64,000 bases of DNA from Nageia nagi (lineage: Eukaryota > Pinophyta), in the NCBI GenBank assembly GCA_050084985.1, contig JBITNC010000002.1:13516001-13580000 (forward strand). Reading direction: 5' to 3'. The notes beneath the pieces are model-generated. The model was not told where the DNA came from, made no database searches, and saw only the letters and a program-made list of their open reading frames with translations. How positions within the stretch are numbered: position 1 is the stretch's first letter; each line of letters begins with the position of its first letter. Both the position numbers and the translations under genes were made by a program. This document shows positions 43,860 to 55,338 of this stretch, piece after piece.

Positions 43860-45140
43860 TTCTATAACATGCATATTGTTAAATAATTCTCAAGCCTTAT
43901 GTATTCTTCCATATTTAACATACATGCCTATCATGGATTTCACAACCACAACATTTTATGCAAAACCATTTTCAACTACTATTTGAATACCTTCTTCTAG
44001 AGCTCCCATGGTGGCACATGTTAGAATAAGGCTAGCAAAGGTTATAATGTTTGGCTTTACATCTAACAATTACATCTACTTAAAATTATTTAGATCCTTT
44101 TTAGAAAAAAATAATTTGTGCATATCATGTGATCATTGCATTCCATGAAACTATCTTAGCATCTTGTTAAACAATTCTTAGCCTTGTGTATTCTTCCAAA
44201 TTTTGCATATATGCCTACCAAGGCTTTCACAACCATAACATTCAATAGAAAGTCATTTTCAACTACTCTTTTATGGATTTTCATACCTTCTTATAGAGCT
44301 CACATGGTGGTACATGTTGAAAGAGTGTTGGAAAAGGTTACAAACTTTGTCTTTACATGTAATAATTGCATTTACTTAAAGTCTTTAGAGTCTTTTAGAA
44401 AACCAATTTTGTGCATATCCTACAATCATTGCATTCCATGAAACTATATATGCATATTGTTAAATAATTTTCAAGCCATATGTATTCTTCCATGTTTTGC
44501 ATACATTCCTATTAAGGGTTTCACAACCACAACATTTGATGCAAAACCATTTTCAAATACTACTTTATGGATGTCCATACCTTCTTCTAGATCCCTCATG
44601 GTGGCACATGATAGAATAATGCTAGAAAAGGTTATATAATTTGGATTTACATTCAATAATTATATTTGCTTAAAATTCTCTAGAGCCTTTTTAGAAGACC
44701 AATTTTGTACATATCCTGCAATCATTGCATTCCATGAAACTATCTCTATATCTTGTTAAATAATTCTTAATCCTTGTGTATTCTTCCAAATTTTGCATAC
44801 ATGCTTATTGGGGATTTCAAAACCACAACATTCAATGCAAAACTAGTTTCAACTACTCTTTGATATATGTTCATACCTTGTTCTAGAGCTCCCATGGTGG
44901 CACATGCTAGAAAAGGCTATAGAGTTTAACTTTACATATGATAATTGCATTTGATTAAAAGTATATAGAGCCTTTTTATAAAATCATTTTTGTGCATATA
45001 TTGCAATCATTTCATTCTATGAAATTATATCTACATGCATATTATTAAACAATTCTCAAGCCTTGTGTATTCTTTCACATTTTGCATGCATGCCAATCAA
45101 GGCATTCATAACAATTTGATGTAAAAACTTATTTCTCAAT
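43860..45140 (-). pseudogene. PPR (PLS-class) pseudogene with tandem repeat units
   Basis: Five diverged units of about 285-295 bp have equivalent anchors near 43888, 44168, 44457, 44753 and 45044 (word TTGTTAAATAATTCT). On the minus strand the best unit (44656-44471) reads V-N-P-N-Y-I-T-F-S-S-I-I-L-S-C-A, L-E-E-G-M-D-I-H-K-V-V and L-I-G-M-Y-A-K-H-G-R-I, the L and S motifs of PLS-type PPR proteins. Neighbouring units repeat these words with stops. The family normally has a period near 315 bp (a P-L-S triplet), so these units are slightly shortened. Host PPR proteins bind organellar RNA; this copy is dead. Confidence 0.75.
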
Positions 45141-45370
45141 GTTGGTATGTGCTTGTAGTTAGAAATTACCATGATTGGAGCTGCCTAAAAAGCATACAAA
45201 TAAAAATACAAATGGTGTCAAAGGATGTTTGAAATAAAAAAAATCCAATGACTTCAAACATTAAAACATGATAGAGTTACAGGATTGATAAAGTTCAAAA
45301 AGATGTAGGTCATAACATCATTGAATCTAATGAGGAGAATATTGTAAATACAAATTATTTTGGAAATGAG

Positions 45371-47374
45371 TTGGATGATGATTTTTCTAATCAATTTGAT
45401 GATACTCTTGGAAATAATGGTTATGATGCTTTGCACAAGGAGGGTGATAATGATTTGCATAATAAAGGTGATAATGTTGTAGGAAATGAGGGTGATATAT
45501 TTTATAAAATGAGGGTGATAATATTGATATACATGTTGATGCCACACCATCACATACTTAAAGATCTGAAAATTGTATAACAAGAGGTCCCAAAAGATTA
45601 AAACTTAATGGGAACAACATAGATAATATGGAGATTAGGACTAATCTATTTGGAAAACCCATTAGAGATAATGCCAAGCACTTTTCATCTTTTTTGGGGT
45701 AGTAGCAAGGGAGCTTTTTCCTATCATGTATGAAGACTAGAAACTACTCCCAACAAATGTTAAAAATAAGTTTTGGGAAATGGTTAAGGTAACTTAGTAG
45801 TGAATGGATTTCATAATTTCTATTTTTGAATACTTATGTAAATGTTGCAATCTAATAAGATAATGGTTTGATGTAGCAAAAGTGTAATGTTCTGTATAAC
45901 ATAAAGAAATGGAAAGTATTGGCCATTGTAAAATTATGGTATGATAATAAATATAAACTAGAGAAATATTTTTATAATATGTATAATAATGATGAAGATA
46001 GAATTATCAATCCCCACCTCATATACAAGTATAAGATCAAGAACCCTTTGTGAAAAGTAGGAGTAATAATGACTTTGAGGAAAGCACTAGCCATTCTATG
46101 ATGGTCATTTATATTATTGTTATGTTCATATAAGTGTTTTGGATCAACTTGCTCTCCCTAATTATTACTATATTGTTTCATTTCTTGCATTGAAGACAAC
46201 ATGTCATGCATACTATTGGTTAGATAAAATATGCTCAATTTGAGTATGAAATGGTATTCTATCATACTCATCCATTATGTTATATTATTTTATCATATGA
46301 ATTATCTTCATGTCTCTCCAACTATATATATTACATAGGTAGAAACAACTAAATGCAAATATTACACTACAAAGGGTATCTGTGTGGTTGTAAACTCATA
46401 AAAAGAAGGATGACTCTTTTGTGTCACCAGAAGTTACTTCAAAAATTGCAATTCCTTAGAATAGTGACTTCAAATAATTTTTTCATTGATTATTTTTACA
46501 ACATGTTCTAAGTTAACTATGCATGTGATATTACCAAATAATGTAATATCAACTATCGGGTCGACCTCTATAACTCGAGACATTATGGATGATGCACTTA
46601 CCCATGTTTTAGGAAATGAAAGAGTGGGTTGGGTTTAGGGCATCAAAAAAGGTGTATCACCAAGTACTATTATTTTTACTAATTCTTGTAAGGTAGAAAT
46701 TCACCGCATGTATAACAAATTAGAAAAAATAAAGAAAATACTTAAAGAGGAGATGGAGGAAAAGATTGTAACTATTCGAGAAGAGTATGAGAAAAATATG
46801 CATAATAAGACACTCTAGATTTCATGGCTTGATGTGTGTCAATTTTTTCATGATTTCATATTTGTAATGCTTATATATTGTACCCTTAAATTTTAATGAT
46901 TCCTTGTACATAATTCCATTGGCTAATGCAAAATAGGATGCTAAAGTATATCAAAGCACAAACAACATCTTTGTAGGTGCTAACTAAGGCTTAACGGATA
47001 TGGTATAATCACTATTATCTCATTTGTTTAAAATTATGTAGTTAGATGTTATGCAGTGTATTTATCTAGGATGTTAATTTTTCATGTAGGTATTGCAAAC
47101 AATGCTAACTTCCAAATATGATAGAAAAGCTTGCTTCTTGACCGTAGACAATCACGTAATGACCAAAGTGATATGGTTCCGTGACAACCCTAAGGAAAAG
47201 GTGAATCATTTATCATTGGATTTAGATTATTGTAAAGTTAGTGTTAGGGTTATTTGTAAAGTGCATATCAAGTTGTATAGACTATGTGGTGATTATGAAA
47301 TATTACAAGAAAATATATGTGTTTCCTATATTGATTGGCAAAAAAAAAAGTTTTTTTCTTATCTTAAAATATGA
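45371..47374 (+). pseudogene. En/Spm (CACTA)-type transposon gene, decayed
   Basis: The plus strand carries an acidic repetitive start (E-G-D-N-D-L-H-N-K-G-D-N), then T-R-G-P-K-R-L-K-L-N-G-N-N (45580) and T-N-L-F-G-K-P-I-R-D-N-A-K-H-F-S-S-F (45635). After a one-base shift comes V-A-R-E-L-F-P-I-M-Y-E-D (45700). A later block has K-W-K-V-L-A-I-V-K-L-W-Y (45910). A coiled-coil piece has L-T-H-V-L-G-N-E-R-V-G-W-V (46600) and E-E-K-I-V-T-I-R-E-E-Y-E-K. The best kept part (47093-47374) has L-T-S-K-Y-D-R-K-A-C-F-L and K-V-N-H-L-S-L-D-L-D-Y. These are the domains of the plant Ptta/En-Spm (Transposase_24) family. A GT at 45787 after F-W-E-M-V-K may be an intron start. Terminal CACTA repeats were not found. 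Confidence 0.7.
45425..45530 (+). repeat. Short coding repeat in the En/Spm-type gene
   Basis: Degenerate units of the kind GAGGGTGATAAT followed by GATTTGCATAATAAAG recur four times with spacings of about 24-30 bp. They encode the acidic G-D-N repeats at the start of the gene. Confidence 0.6.
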
Positions 47375-48234
47375 GACATTTTGTAGTAGTATTGTTGAAC
47401 ATATTTGAAATATTTGAGTAATGTGTGAAATTATAATGCATATTTAAATCATTCAAGCATAATTTTGGAGCATATTTTAATCTTATTGTTATTATATTTA
47501 AATTATGATATGTGATATAAAATAACTTAAATAGATCATATGAATTACAAATCCTTATTGTAGCCATGAATTGCATATCCTATAATTGTAGGATTGATCA
47601 TTATATATGCATTGTTGACCTTCTTGACCATCCAAGCTATCTTAAGGGAACTTTGAAATTCACTATCAAAATACAACATATGATGTGATATGAATTTTTC
47701 TTTAATTTATTTTTGCTATATGATGTGATATGAAATTAATTAAATACACCATATCCTATAAAAATTAGGTTGGAGAAGGAAAACAAGTGTTCAACCCAAA
47801 AAATTTTCAAGTATCAAAAATCAATCCAAAAGTGATATGTTGGTAGAAACATGCTTGTAATATTTATCCATACATAGAAAAAACATGTGGTTTTCAAATA
47901 GTTCATGAGATAATAGTTTAAGGGCATCCTTGTTGTATCCATGAATTGCATTTCCTCCAACCATTGTAATCCATGAGAATATGTTTGCATCATGCATCAT
48001 TCATAATTTGCATTCATGTTTATTAGGTTTTATGTTCTATTTCATTTTTTCCAAAAAGTGCTACTTAGGTGTGTGTATGTGTCTACTTGATTCTTGTAAA
48101 TCAAAATATTATGGTGGCAGTACCATAGAGCATATTTGAATCATTTGAGCATAATTTTGTAATCCTTGATCATAATAGTGGCATTCTTGATCATTTGAGC
48201 ATAATTATAGAGCATTTTTGAATCTTATTTGATG
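47375..48234. other. AT-rich spacer, no gene recognised
   Basis: A phrase of the form CATTTGAGCATAATTTT with GAGCATATTTGAATC recurs at about 47446, 48128 and 48192. This is a small dispersed repeat of unknown type. No coding signal. Confidence 0.4.
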
Positions 48235-48697
48235 AAATTAAAGGATTCCATAAACCAAGATCACCTTGAAGCTTCTCTAACAAATCTAATATTCATCCTT
48301 ATAGCAAAGCAATAATAAATCACACAAGAATAATCACCTTATGTATAATGGTTCCTCCATCTCTTTGGAGTACATCCTCTTTGAATCATTATTCTATTAC
48401 ATCTCACAAGATAACTCTCCAACAAATTCTTAAGAATTTTCCTACAAAGCCCTTACAAGAGCATCTCTATAAGATAAGCATTACCTTGCTTCATCAAGTT
48501 ACATAATAAGAGAGGTACTTCTCTATTTATAAGAAGAAACCTACCTTTTAACCTTTCTTTTACCCAAGGGTAAGGTTAAAGGTGTTTCTAAATTTATTCT
48601 CTTAATTCTTTAAGGTATCTAAAGATACTTTAATCATTAAGTGAATTTACATTAAAGATAAATATTACATAATATTACATTACAATTTCCAACTATT
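48235..48697 (-). repeat. Probable solo LTR fragment (minus strand), ends uncertain
   Basis: Read on the minus strand the segment starts near TAGTTGGAAATTGTAATG, a form like the TGTTGGAAATT start of many plant LTRs. It has CTTATAAATAG at 48523-48534 as a TATA box and a Ser/Leu-neutral, non-coding AT-rich body. On the plus strand TTACCCAAGGGTAA (about 48570-48584) is a perfect palindrome with longer imperfect arms. No partner LTR or target duplication was found, so the call is tentative. Confidence 0.35.
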
Positions 48698-48838
48698 GAT
48701 CAATATAGTATAACCTCAAAAGGTTTGGTTTGGTCATATTCTCCACTGCTTGCAATGGTAGGTTCTTTGAAAGAGTAGAGGTGGTGGGGATGTGCTCGTG
48801 TTGGTTTTCTACTCAATCTCTAGTTTATAGGTCAATTC

Positions 48839-49681
48839 TATTATAGTGAAAATAGAGCTGGAATGTAGAATAACATAAAATACAATTATTCTTAGATCTT
48901 CACTGAACTTCAAATTATGTAAAATAGGTAGAAATGTTGTAATTGTAAATTGATATTGATTTTCAGCTCAAAATACAATTTTCCCTTGGAAGGGACTTTT
49001 ACAAATGCCATTTGCCAATATGAGAGTATTAGATTTTCATTGTTTTGGATTTGCTTGCTTCTTTCCTTGATATGGACAACCTGTAAATCCTACACACATG
49101 CAAAAGATAATAACATCAAAGCATCTATGTATGACATGGATTAAATTAAAACTAGCATAAAATAATAAAAAGGTATGAGCTCACAAGATTTTGGTAGCAT
49201 TACCCTACTTCCAAAAAATGGGCCCCCTATTGCTTTGTTTTGGCTTGTATTTATAGCTTTTTGGGTGAGATTTTCCAAGGCTGGTAAGGGGGAGTTAAAA
49301 GCCATTGTAGGTCATAACTGACCTCCTCTATCCGTAGCATCTTGGAAGAATGAGATGTTACAACTTTCTTTTACTATTTCTAGTTTCTATTCAGCTATTA
49401 CAGAGTCTCCAGCGATTACTAGGTGGATGCTGGCGATCATCCTAAAATGTCGGCGATTATTTTGGGTTGCCGACGACTGGTTTTCAATTTTTATAACAAT
49501 ATTAAAATGATCACCAAATAGCTAATTTTTATCAAAAAGGGGTCATGTGACCACTCATTTTGCATGTACTCAATGAGAGCTATCCAATAATATGGTTTTT
49601 AAACCTATTTTATATTGTAACAAAGAGTTATGATTATTTCAATGTGTACTAGTTAAAAAGGGATATTTTTAGGTGTCTACA
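48839..49681 (-). repeat. 3' LTR of element C
   Basis: 843 bp, ending GGTGTCTACA. Its first two bases are TA where the partner has TG, presumably a G-to-A change. A minus-strand TATA box (CTATAAATACA) lies at 49246-49256. Confidence 0.9.
49409..49480 (-). repeat. About 20-bp-spaced motif array in the left LTR of element C
   Basis: Four copies of a CCRGCGATT-like motif have their GCGAT or GACGA core at 49412, 49433, 49453 and 49472, spacings of 19-21 bp. The right LTR has the same array at 60666-60735. Related motifs fill the leader at 59797-59945. Confidence 0.65.
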
Positions 49682-49695
49682 TTTTACCCCTTTTT
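49682..49695 (-). promoter_or_regulatory. Polypurine tract of element C
   Basis: AAAAAGGGGTAAAA on the minus strand abuts the 3' LTR start TGTAGACACC. Confidence 0.75.
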
Positions 49696-49899
49696 GAATT
49701 ATCAACCGAAAATGCGATTGATGATTTCAAAAATATAGAATGAGAAGCTTTGTTGCTTGATTGCTTATTATTGCTTTTTTATGATATAAGTTTTGACTCA
49801 ATTTCTTAGATGAATCGAAATTTTGATTTATCAAATTATGACAAAATATGTTTTCTTTTAACATTTGATGTAGTTTTGAAAACAAATTTGAATATACTT

Positions 49900-50218
49900 C
49901 AGAAGTGACTATTTTCGGTATGACTATGTGTTGAGCTTGTGTGACAGTTGCATGACATTTCTATTATGTCATTTTGCATGTCTAAGCACACATGTACCAT
50001 ATAAATTTTCTTTAGTATATGAGTTTTGATGGTGTTGTCTTTTGTCCCGACAACGGGGTTTCCAGATGATCTCCTGTAACAATGATACATCACATTTTAT
50101 CTCCTTTGATATTTGTAAATGTTAACGATATTTTTAAGAAATATCATCAAAATCTTTTTTTGTATAAAGCTTAAGATATTTTAGTAGGATATAATTATAG
50201 CTTCTCTAAATCAAAACT

Positions 50219-50268
<50 letters not shown>

Positions 50269-52130
50269 TACATATACATATACATATATATATATTTCAT
50301 CATATGGTGTTGTCATGAGGATAGTCCTTGCCATGATTGAATATGATTTTTTAACTTTTGCAATTGATACATTTTGAAAATGATATTATAATACATCAAA
50401 ATTACATTTGTGTCAATCTCCATACTGTGTGCTGTTTATGGCAGTTGCATGACAAGACTCTAGTTTGTCTATGCATGCCAAAGTGAGTATGTGATAGGAA
50501 GTTTGTTTGATGTATACATTTTTGAGATAGTGATGTTGTATATCAAAAATTCACTTGTTTTTATCTCCATACTATGTGCTATTTATGGCAGTTACATGAC
50601 AAGACTCTAGTTTGTCTCCGCATGCCGAAGCGAGTATGTGATAGGAAGCTTGTTTTGTATATACAAGTCATCTTTCATTTTTCTCTGCTTTTGACCTAGC
50701 AGAATGGGTTTCGTGATGATCTTTTGCATAAGTCTTTTAGAATCATATTGAGCATAAATATCTTATTTTAGGTTATAGGCAATCCTAATTACCTTAACCG
50801 TGAGTAGACATATAACTTTCAATTTTCTAATTAACAATGTTTTGGGTACATTTTAAGAGAGATGTAGCCATGATATTGCTATGTGATCGCGGGCTTACTT
50901 TGATTGTGGTGTTGATCTTAGCATTATGGCCCCCTTTGAACTGACTAATGATGTCAATGATGATGATGATAGACTATTCAAAAAAATTAATACATATTAG
51001 CTAGTGAACAAGTAAGATGAATGTACAAATGATTCTAACCTTATTGTTTCAATCATTTATAGGTGAACATAAGGTTTGATTTTAGGTCATGGGAAATTTT
51101 ATTTACCCCAATTATCCAAGTATTGTTTCAATTGAAGTATTTTGAACACACATTGGTTGTACACCAAATAGGTACTAAAGGCTTGTTTCCATATATCATT
51201 ACATGGGTGTCTTGTGTTTATCCCAAGGGAATGTATGGAGCCGAGTCAGGTATATGACATGAAGTCCCCTTTGTGTGCACTGATTTGAATTTTGATTATT
51301 ATGTTATTATTCTAGAAGAATAGGTTTTACAAAAATCATTGGAATCATGTTTTTTGATGACTAGGGTTTCCTGAATACGTATAACAATAAGTGATGACTA
51401 AACATGCATAACATGACATATGATTTGAACTAGGAAGTTCGTGATTCATTGTAAGATCATAAACAATAAATGGTGTTTGTCCTATTAAGGATTCATGATG
51501 AAATTATTTATGATCAAGTTTGCATGTTTATTTGGTTATCTTTTTTTTTTAAATGGCATGATGTGATGAGCAAACATAGTCATGTATCTTAAGAAGATAC
51601 AAACAAACTAATATGTTATCATTGTAGACTTATACAAATACCACTAGACTCATAAGTAGGTGATAATATACTTGAGGTTGGTAAGTGGTTAAGTCAAGAC
51701 TCATACACTTGAGTTTATCAACTTATGTATGAATATTTTAAATCTTGATTTTGTTGGTTGATGGTAGAGGCAAATGATTTGCTTTGGGTCATGGACAATC
51801 ATAGTTGCCCCAAATTATGATCAAACATAAACTTTTTGAATTTTTGCAATCAAAGTATTTTGAAAATAAGTTCTACATTTTACTAAGTACTCATTCTTGT
51901 ATACAAATGCTATTTAATGGAACACTTTATTCCATATGCTCTATGCCATTAGCATGTATGTGACATGGAGTCCTTTCAAAGTAGATAACATTTTAATGTT
52001 TGATAATTCTGCTATTTGCCCCAGCAGAATGGGTTTCATTATCATTTCTTGCAAAAATCATTAGAAACATGTTTTTCCATGATTGGGGTTTTTTGTTGAA
52101 CAAGACTTAAAAACACGACAAATGCATTTT
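49900..52130 (-). repeat. Degenerate tandem repeats in the 3' part of element C
   Basis: A block with the word GCAGAATGGGTTTCNT and its surroundings recurs at about 50040 (eroded), 50702, 51315 (eroded) and 52028, an average spacing near 660 bp. Within this region a 147-bp unit (CTCCATACTRTGTGCT...) is directly duplicated at 50418 and 50565. Tandem repeats in the 3' untranslated part are a known property of Tat/Ogre-branch elements. No protein motif was read on either strand. Confidence 0.6.
50222..50297. repeat. TA dinucleotide microsatellite
   Basis: An uninterrupted run of TA units (50222-50258) is followed by mixed TA/CATA units to 50297. Confidence 0.95.
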
Positions 52131-52554
52131 ACCTCATTTATCGAGATGGTGATACAAAATCAAGTTTACTACAAAGATCGACATAATGATAGATGATATG
52201 TATTATGTATTTTGTTATTCATTCTTAAGAAATTTAAAAGCATGATTATTAAACTTTAATCATGAACTTACTTTGATGTGCTACACATTGATGGTGTATC
52301 TCTAAGTTCGAATAAATACTTCGATTATTGTTATTAGTTTTATTGTTATTTCAATCATCGATGTTGATTTTGATATTCTTAAATATCTTCAAATTTAAGG
52401 ATAATGATTTGAAAAATTGTAGTATTAGATTGTATCATTTACCAAACTTGGCTACTAATACTTTTTATTTTATGATAACATGTACAAAGGATATGGAACA
52501 AGATGTAACACACATTCAATTTATGGGTAGATGATAATGAATGGAAAGGGGAGA

Positions 52555-52940
52555 AGAAAATCAACTTGCAATTCAAAGGGAAGAGCAATTTCTTACTCTT
52601 GATCCCAAGGAATGATGGAAGCTATTAAATTTAACGATGTTCTAAGAGGGTGAAATGAATGGAATATGATAGGCAAAGAACATTGACTTCCAATTCAATG
52701 GGAAGAACAATTTCTTAGTCTTTATCTCAAAGAATAATGGAAGCTATGAAATTTAACAATGTTCTAGGGTTGACTTTTATCAATCTACTAAGGGCAATTT
52801 CTTGCTTAAACTTGTAGATAAGAATAGAAGCAAAAGGTTTTAACAACAATAATGTTGACTCCCATATTAATGGGGAGAGCAATTACTCGCTCTTTTTCTC
52901 AAATAATATGGAAGCACCTCTAATTTAACAATCGATAAAG
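52555..52940. repeat. Three-copy degenerate tandem repeat in element C
   Basis: Units with CAATTCAAWGGGAAGARCAA and TGGAAGCTATKAAATTTAA words begin near 52565, 52687 and 52858. The third is the most diverged and is preceded by extra sequence. Confidence 0.7.
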
Positions 52941-54200
52941 ATAGATTAGAAAATATATGGATGTTGGATAATAAAATATGAAAGTTGGTATAGTATAATG
53001 TGTATGGGGTGTTGGATGTTAATATGAAAATAGTATAAAAAATGAATAAACATAGGATGTATTGAGTATTTAGAGAGATAAACTAATCGAATCATCAAGG
53101 CATTGATAAATATAAGTGTAATATTAATTACTATGTAATAATAAATAGTATGGGATGGAGACATGGGATGATGAAGAAATGTAATGATCATAATATTCAA
53201 GTTGACCATATTAACCAATCACCATTAGATTTTTCCTTCTTTAGATGATATAAAACAAAGTCATGATGTTCTCAAAATTATCATAGACTCATGTGTGTGC
53301 AATGATATTTATTTCCATCTCTAGACAATCTCAAACTAAATGTCACAAGAGCATAAAATATATAAGCTAGTTCATTCATATGAAACATACAGAGGTCCAT
53401 AGGAAAGAAGGTCGCTAACCAATATGGACATGTTTCCACTCGTAAGGTATGCCCCATTGCTAGATAGGCATCCATAGCCCTAATGAGGATTAACCCTTCG
53501 ATCCTGCTACAACCTTGCTCTACTACCAGTCAGGCATCCATAGCCCCGGTAGAGGATATTGTAATCACCCAAGAATCATTGATATGATGTAGTAATTTTT
53601 TTTTTTTTGAATTTTGATTTTTTTTTTTTTTTGTTTTGACTTTTGATTTTTTTTTTTTACTTTTGATATAATTTTTTTATAAAACTATCAAATGATTCTT
53701 GAGTTCGAGATGAAACAAATAATAGGATGAACATGTAACACTTTTGCTCAAAATCATGCTCTTGTAACACCTCATTCTTGACTATTTTAAGATTATTTAA
53801 ATGTGAATATGTGTATGAGTTTGTAATAACCTTAAGTGTATCATATTCATGTTTATTTATCATCCAAAGTTTCAAAAATTTCATGATGAAGGTTGGTAAA
53901 GTCAATAAGAATATTAATTTCATAAACTATTTCTTTTACAATAAGTATTAAACATATTTGTATAATGGTATGGAAGTGATCATGGATAATGTATAGTATA
54001 TATGCCTTGATGAATTGTTAGAATATAATCTAATACTCAAATATTCCAACATAATGGGGGATGAATATGAGGTGGAAAAAGGGGAAGACATGGAAATGCA
54101 ATAAACATATTATAACCTATTTCAAAATCAGATATGATCATTTTAGTTTTTTAATCATATTTTGATGTTTGTGTGATTTCTAAATCATGTTTTGATGATT
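52941..54200. other. Non-coding interior of element C
   Basis: No pol motif is found in any frame. T homopolymers on the plus strand (53589-53660) read as A-rich DNA in the element's sense. The place where a reverse transcriptase should follow gag-protease is empty of recognisable coding sequence. Confidence 0.5.
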
Positions 54201-54214
54201 TTTTTTTTTTTTAA

Positions 54215-54560
54215 ATATGATGGAGGGCAACTGCCTCAATGTGATCTATGTAAAACATGAGGAGATCAAAAGTAAGATGGGGGATGACTACCCCAATGTG
54301 AACGATGTGAAGGAGATTGAATATCCTTATGTAAATAACATAATTCATCATTGTTTAATTGTGTGGAATGTATGTATGTATTTTGTAGATTATGTAAATT
54401 GTTATTTATCAATAAAGGTATATCTACTTCAAATTGTCTATCATCCATCAAATCATGAAAGGCATGATTTAATTGGTGGCAATGTTCAGTATCATGCCCC
54501 AATTGATGATGATAAACATGATGTCCATATTTATCATATTTTATTGACTTAGTTTTAGGT
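54215..54560 (-). pseudogene. Second CCHC-like knuckle downstream of the protease, element C
   Basis: In a frame shifted by one base from the protease, the minus strand reads Y-D-K-Y-G-H-H-V-Y-H-H-Q-L-G-H-D-T-E-H-C-H-Q-L (broken here as two words: Y-H-H-Q-L-G-H-D-T-E-H-C, then H-Q-L-N-H-A-F-H-D-L-M-D-D). It matches the C-x-Y-H-x-x-x-G-H-x-T-E-x-C knuckle with its helical tail that normally ends Tat-branch gag, with the first Cys lost. It lies after the protease rather than before it. The reading ends at an A run (54198-54212). Confidence 0.55.
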
Positions 54561-55338
54561 TTTCTTTCATTATATGATCTACCACCCTCTTAGGTTGTTC
54601 CAAAAATTGCATTCCATCATTGTTATCATCTTTGGATTTTAATTCCCATCTCATATCTTTATGATTATGCCCTTGCCTAGCAAAGATGGATGATGATTTC
54701 CCCTTTGAATTTTGCATAGGAGGTTTCATTTTCGATGATTTCATAATATTATAATGTGAGTATGGATTTTCATCTCTTTGTACACAATGGAGTACTCCCT
54801 CATGAATGTATTTTAAATAACCATGAAATGTAGATGGGACACATTCCATTTCTTGAATCCATGGTCTACCTAAAAGAATATTATATTGTTCAGTGTTCCC
54901 TTCAATGATATATAATGATGTTTGTATCGTCTTACATCCAATGGTGATGGGTAACACTATCGACCCTATTGTTGAACATAAGGCATTATTAAATGCTTTT
55001 ATTTGTAATGATGGTAAAGAAATATGAGATAAAGGAAGATTCAATTTGTGATATGCCAATGTAGATGTGATATTGACATCTGACCCTTCATCTATTAATA
55101 TCCTCTTAACAATTTTACCATTTACTTTACCAATGACATGGAGAGGTGGATCTACCCCTTGAAGTCCCTTGTTTGGTTGTCTCTCATGGTCATAAAAAGA
55201 AATTATAGGCTGATGTATCAATGGAGGAACTTGTATTTTGGATTTTTGATTATATGATATATCAATTTGTTTTTCTTGTATGTTTTGAGTTCCAGTATCA
55301 ACTCCAACTATTCTTATAATAGGTTGATTACTTGGATT
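54541..55338 (-). pseudogene. Aspartic protease of element C
   Basis: The frame from 55221 gives P-P-L-H-V-I-G-K-V-N-G-K-I-V-K-R, then I-L-I-D-E-G-S-D-V-N-I-T at about 55095, the active site with D-x-G-S where x is Glu. It is followed by I-K-A-F-N-N, G-S-I-V-L-P-I-T-I-G and Y-N-I-L-L-G-R-P-W-I at about 54870, the hydrophobic-Gly motif of retroviral-type proteases. The D-E-G-S form is normal in Tat-branch elements. This is the longest clean frame in the element (226 codons). Confidence 0.85.

Noticed and set aside
47037-47374. 93-codon plus-strand frame as an intact small host gene
   Set aside because: Its wording matches the C-terminal domain of En/Spm-type transposon proteins and continues the decayed gene upstream.
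48950-49144. 64-codon plus-strand frame present in both LTRs of element C (also 60208-60402) as a conserved small gene
   Set aside because: The two copies are identical in position because they lie in duplicated LTRs; they run antisense to the element and have no recognisable domain.
50222-50297. Long TA run as a possible replication origin or matrix attachment site
   Set aside because: It is an ordinary microsatellite; no further evidence of function can be drawn from the sequence.
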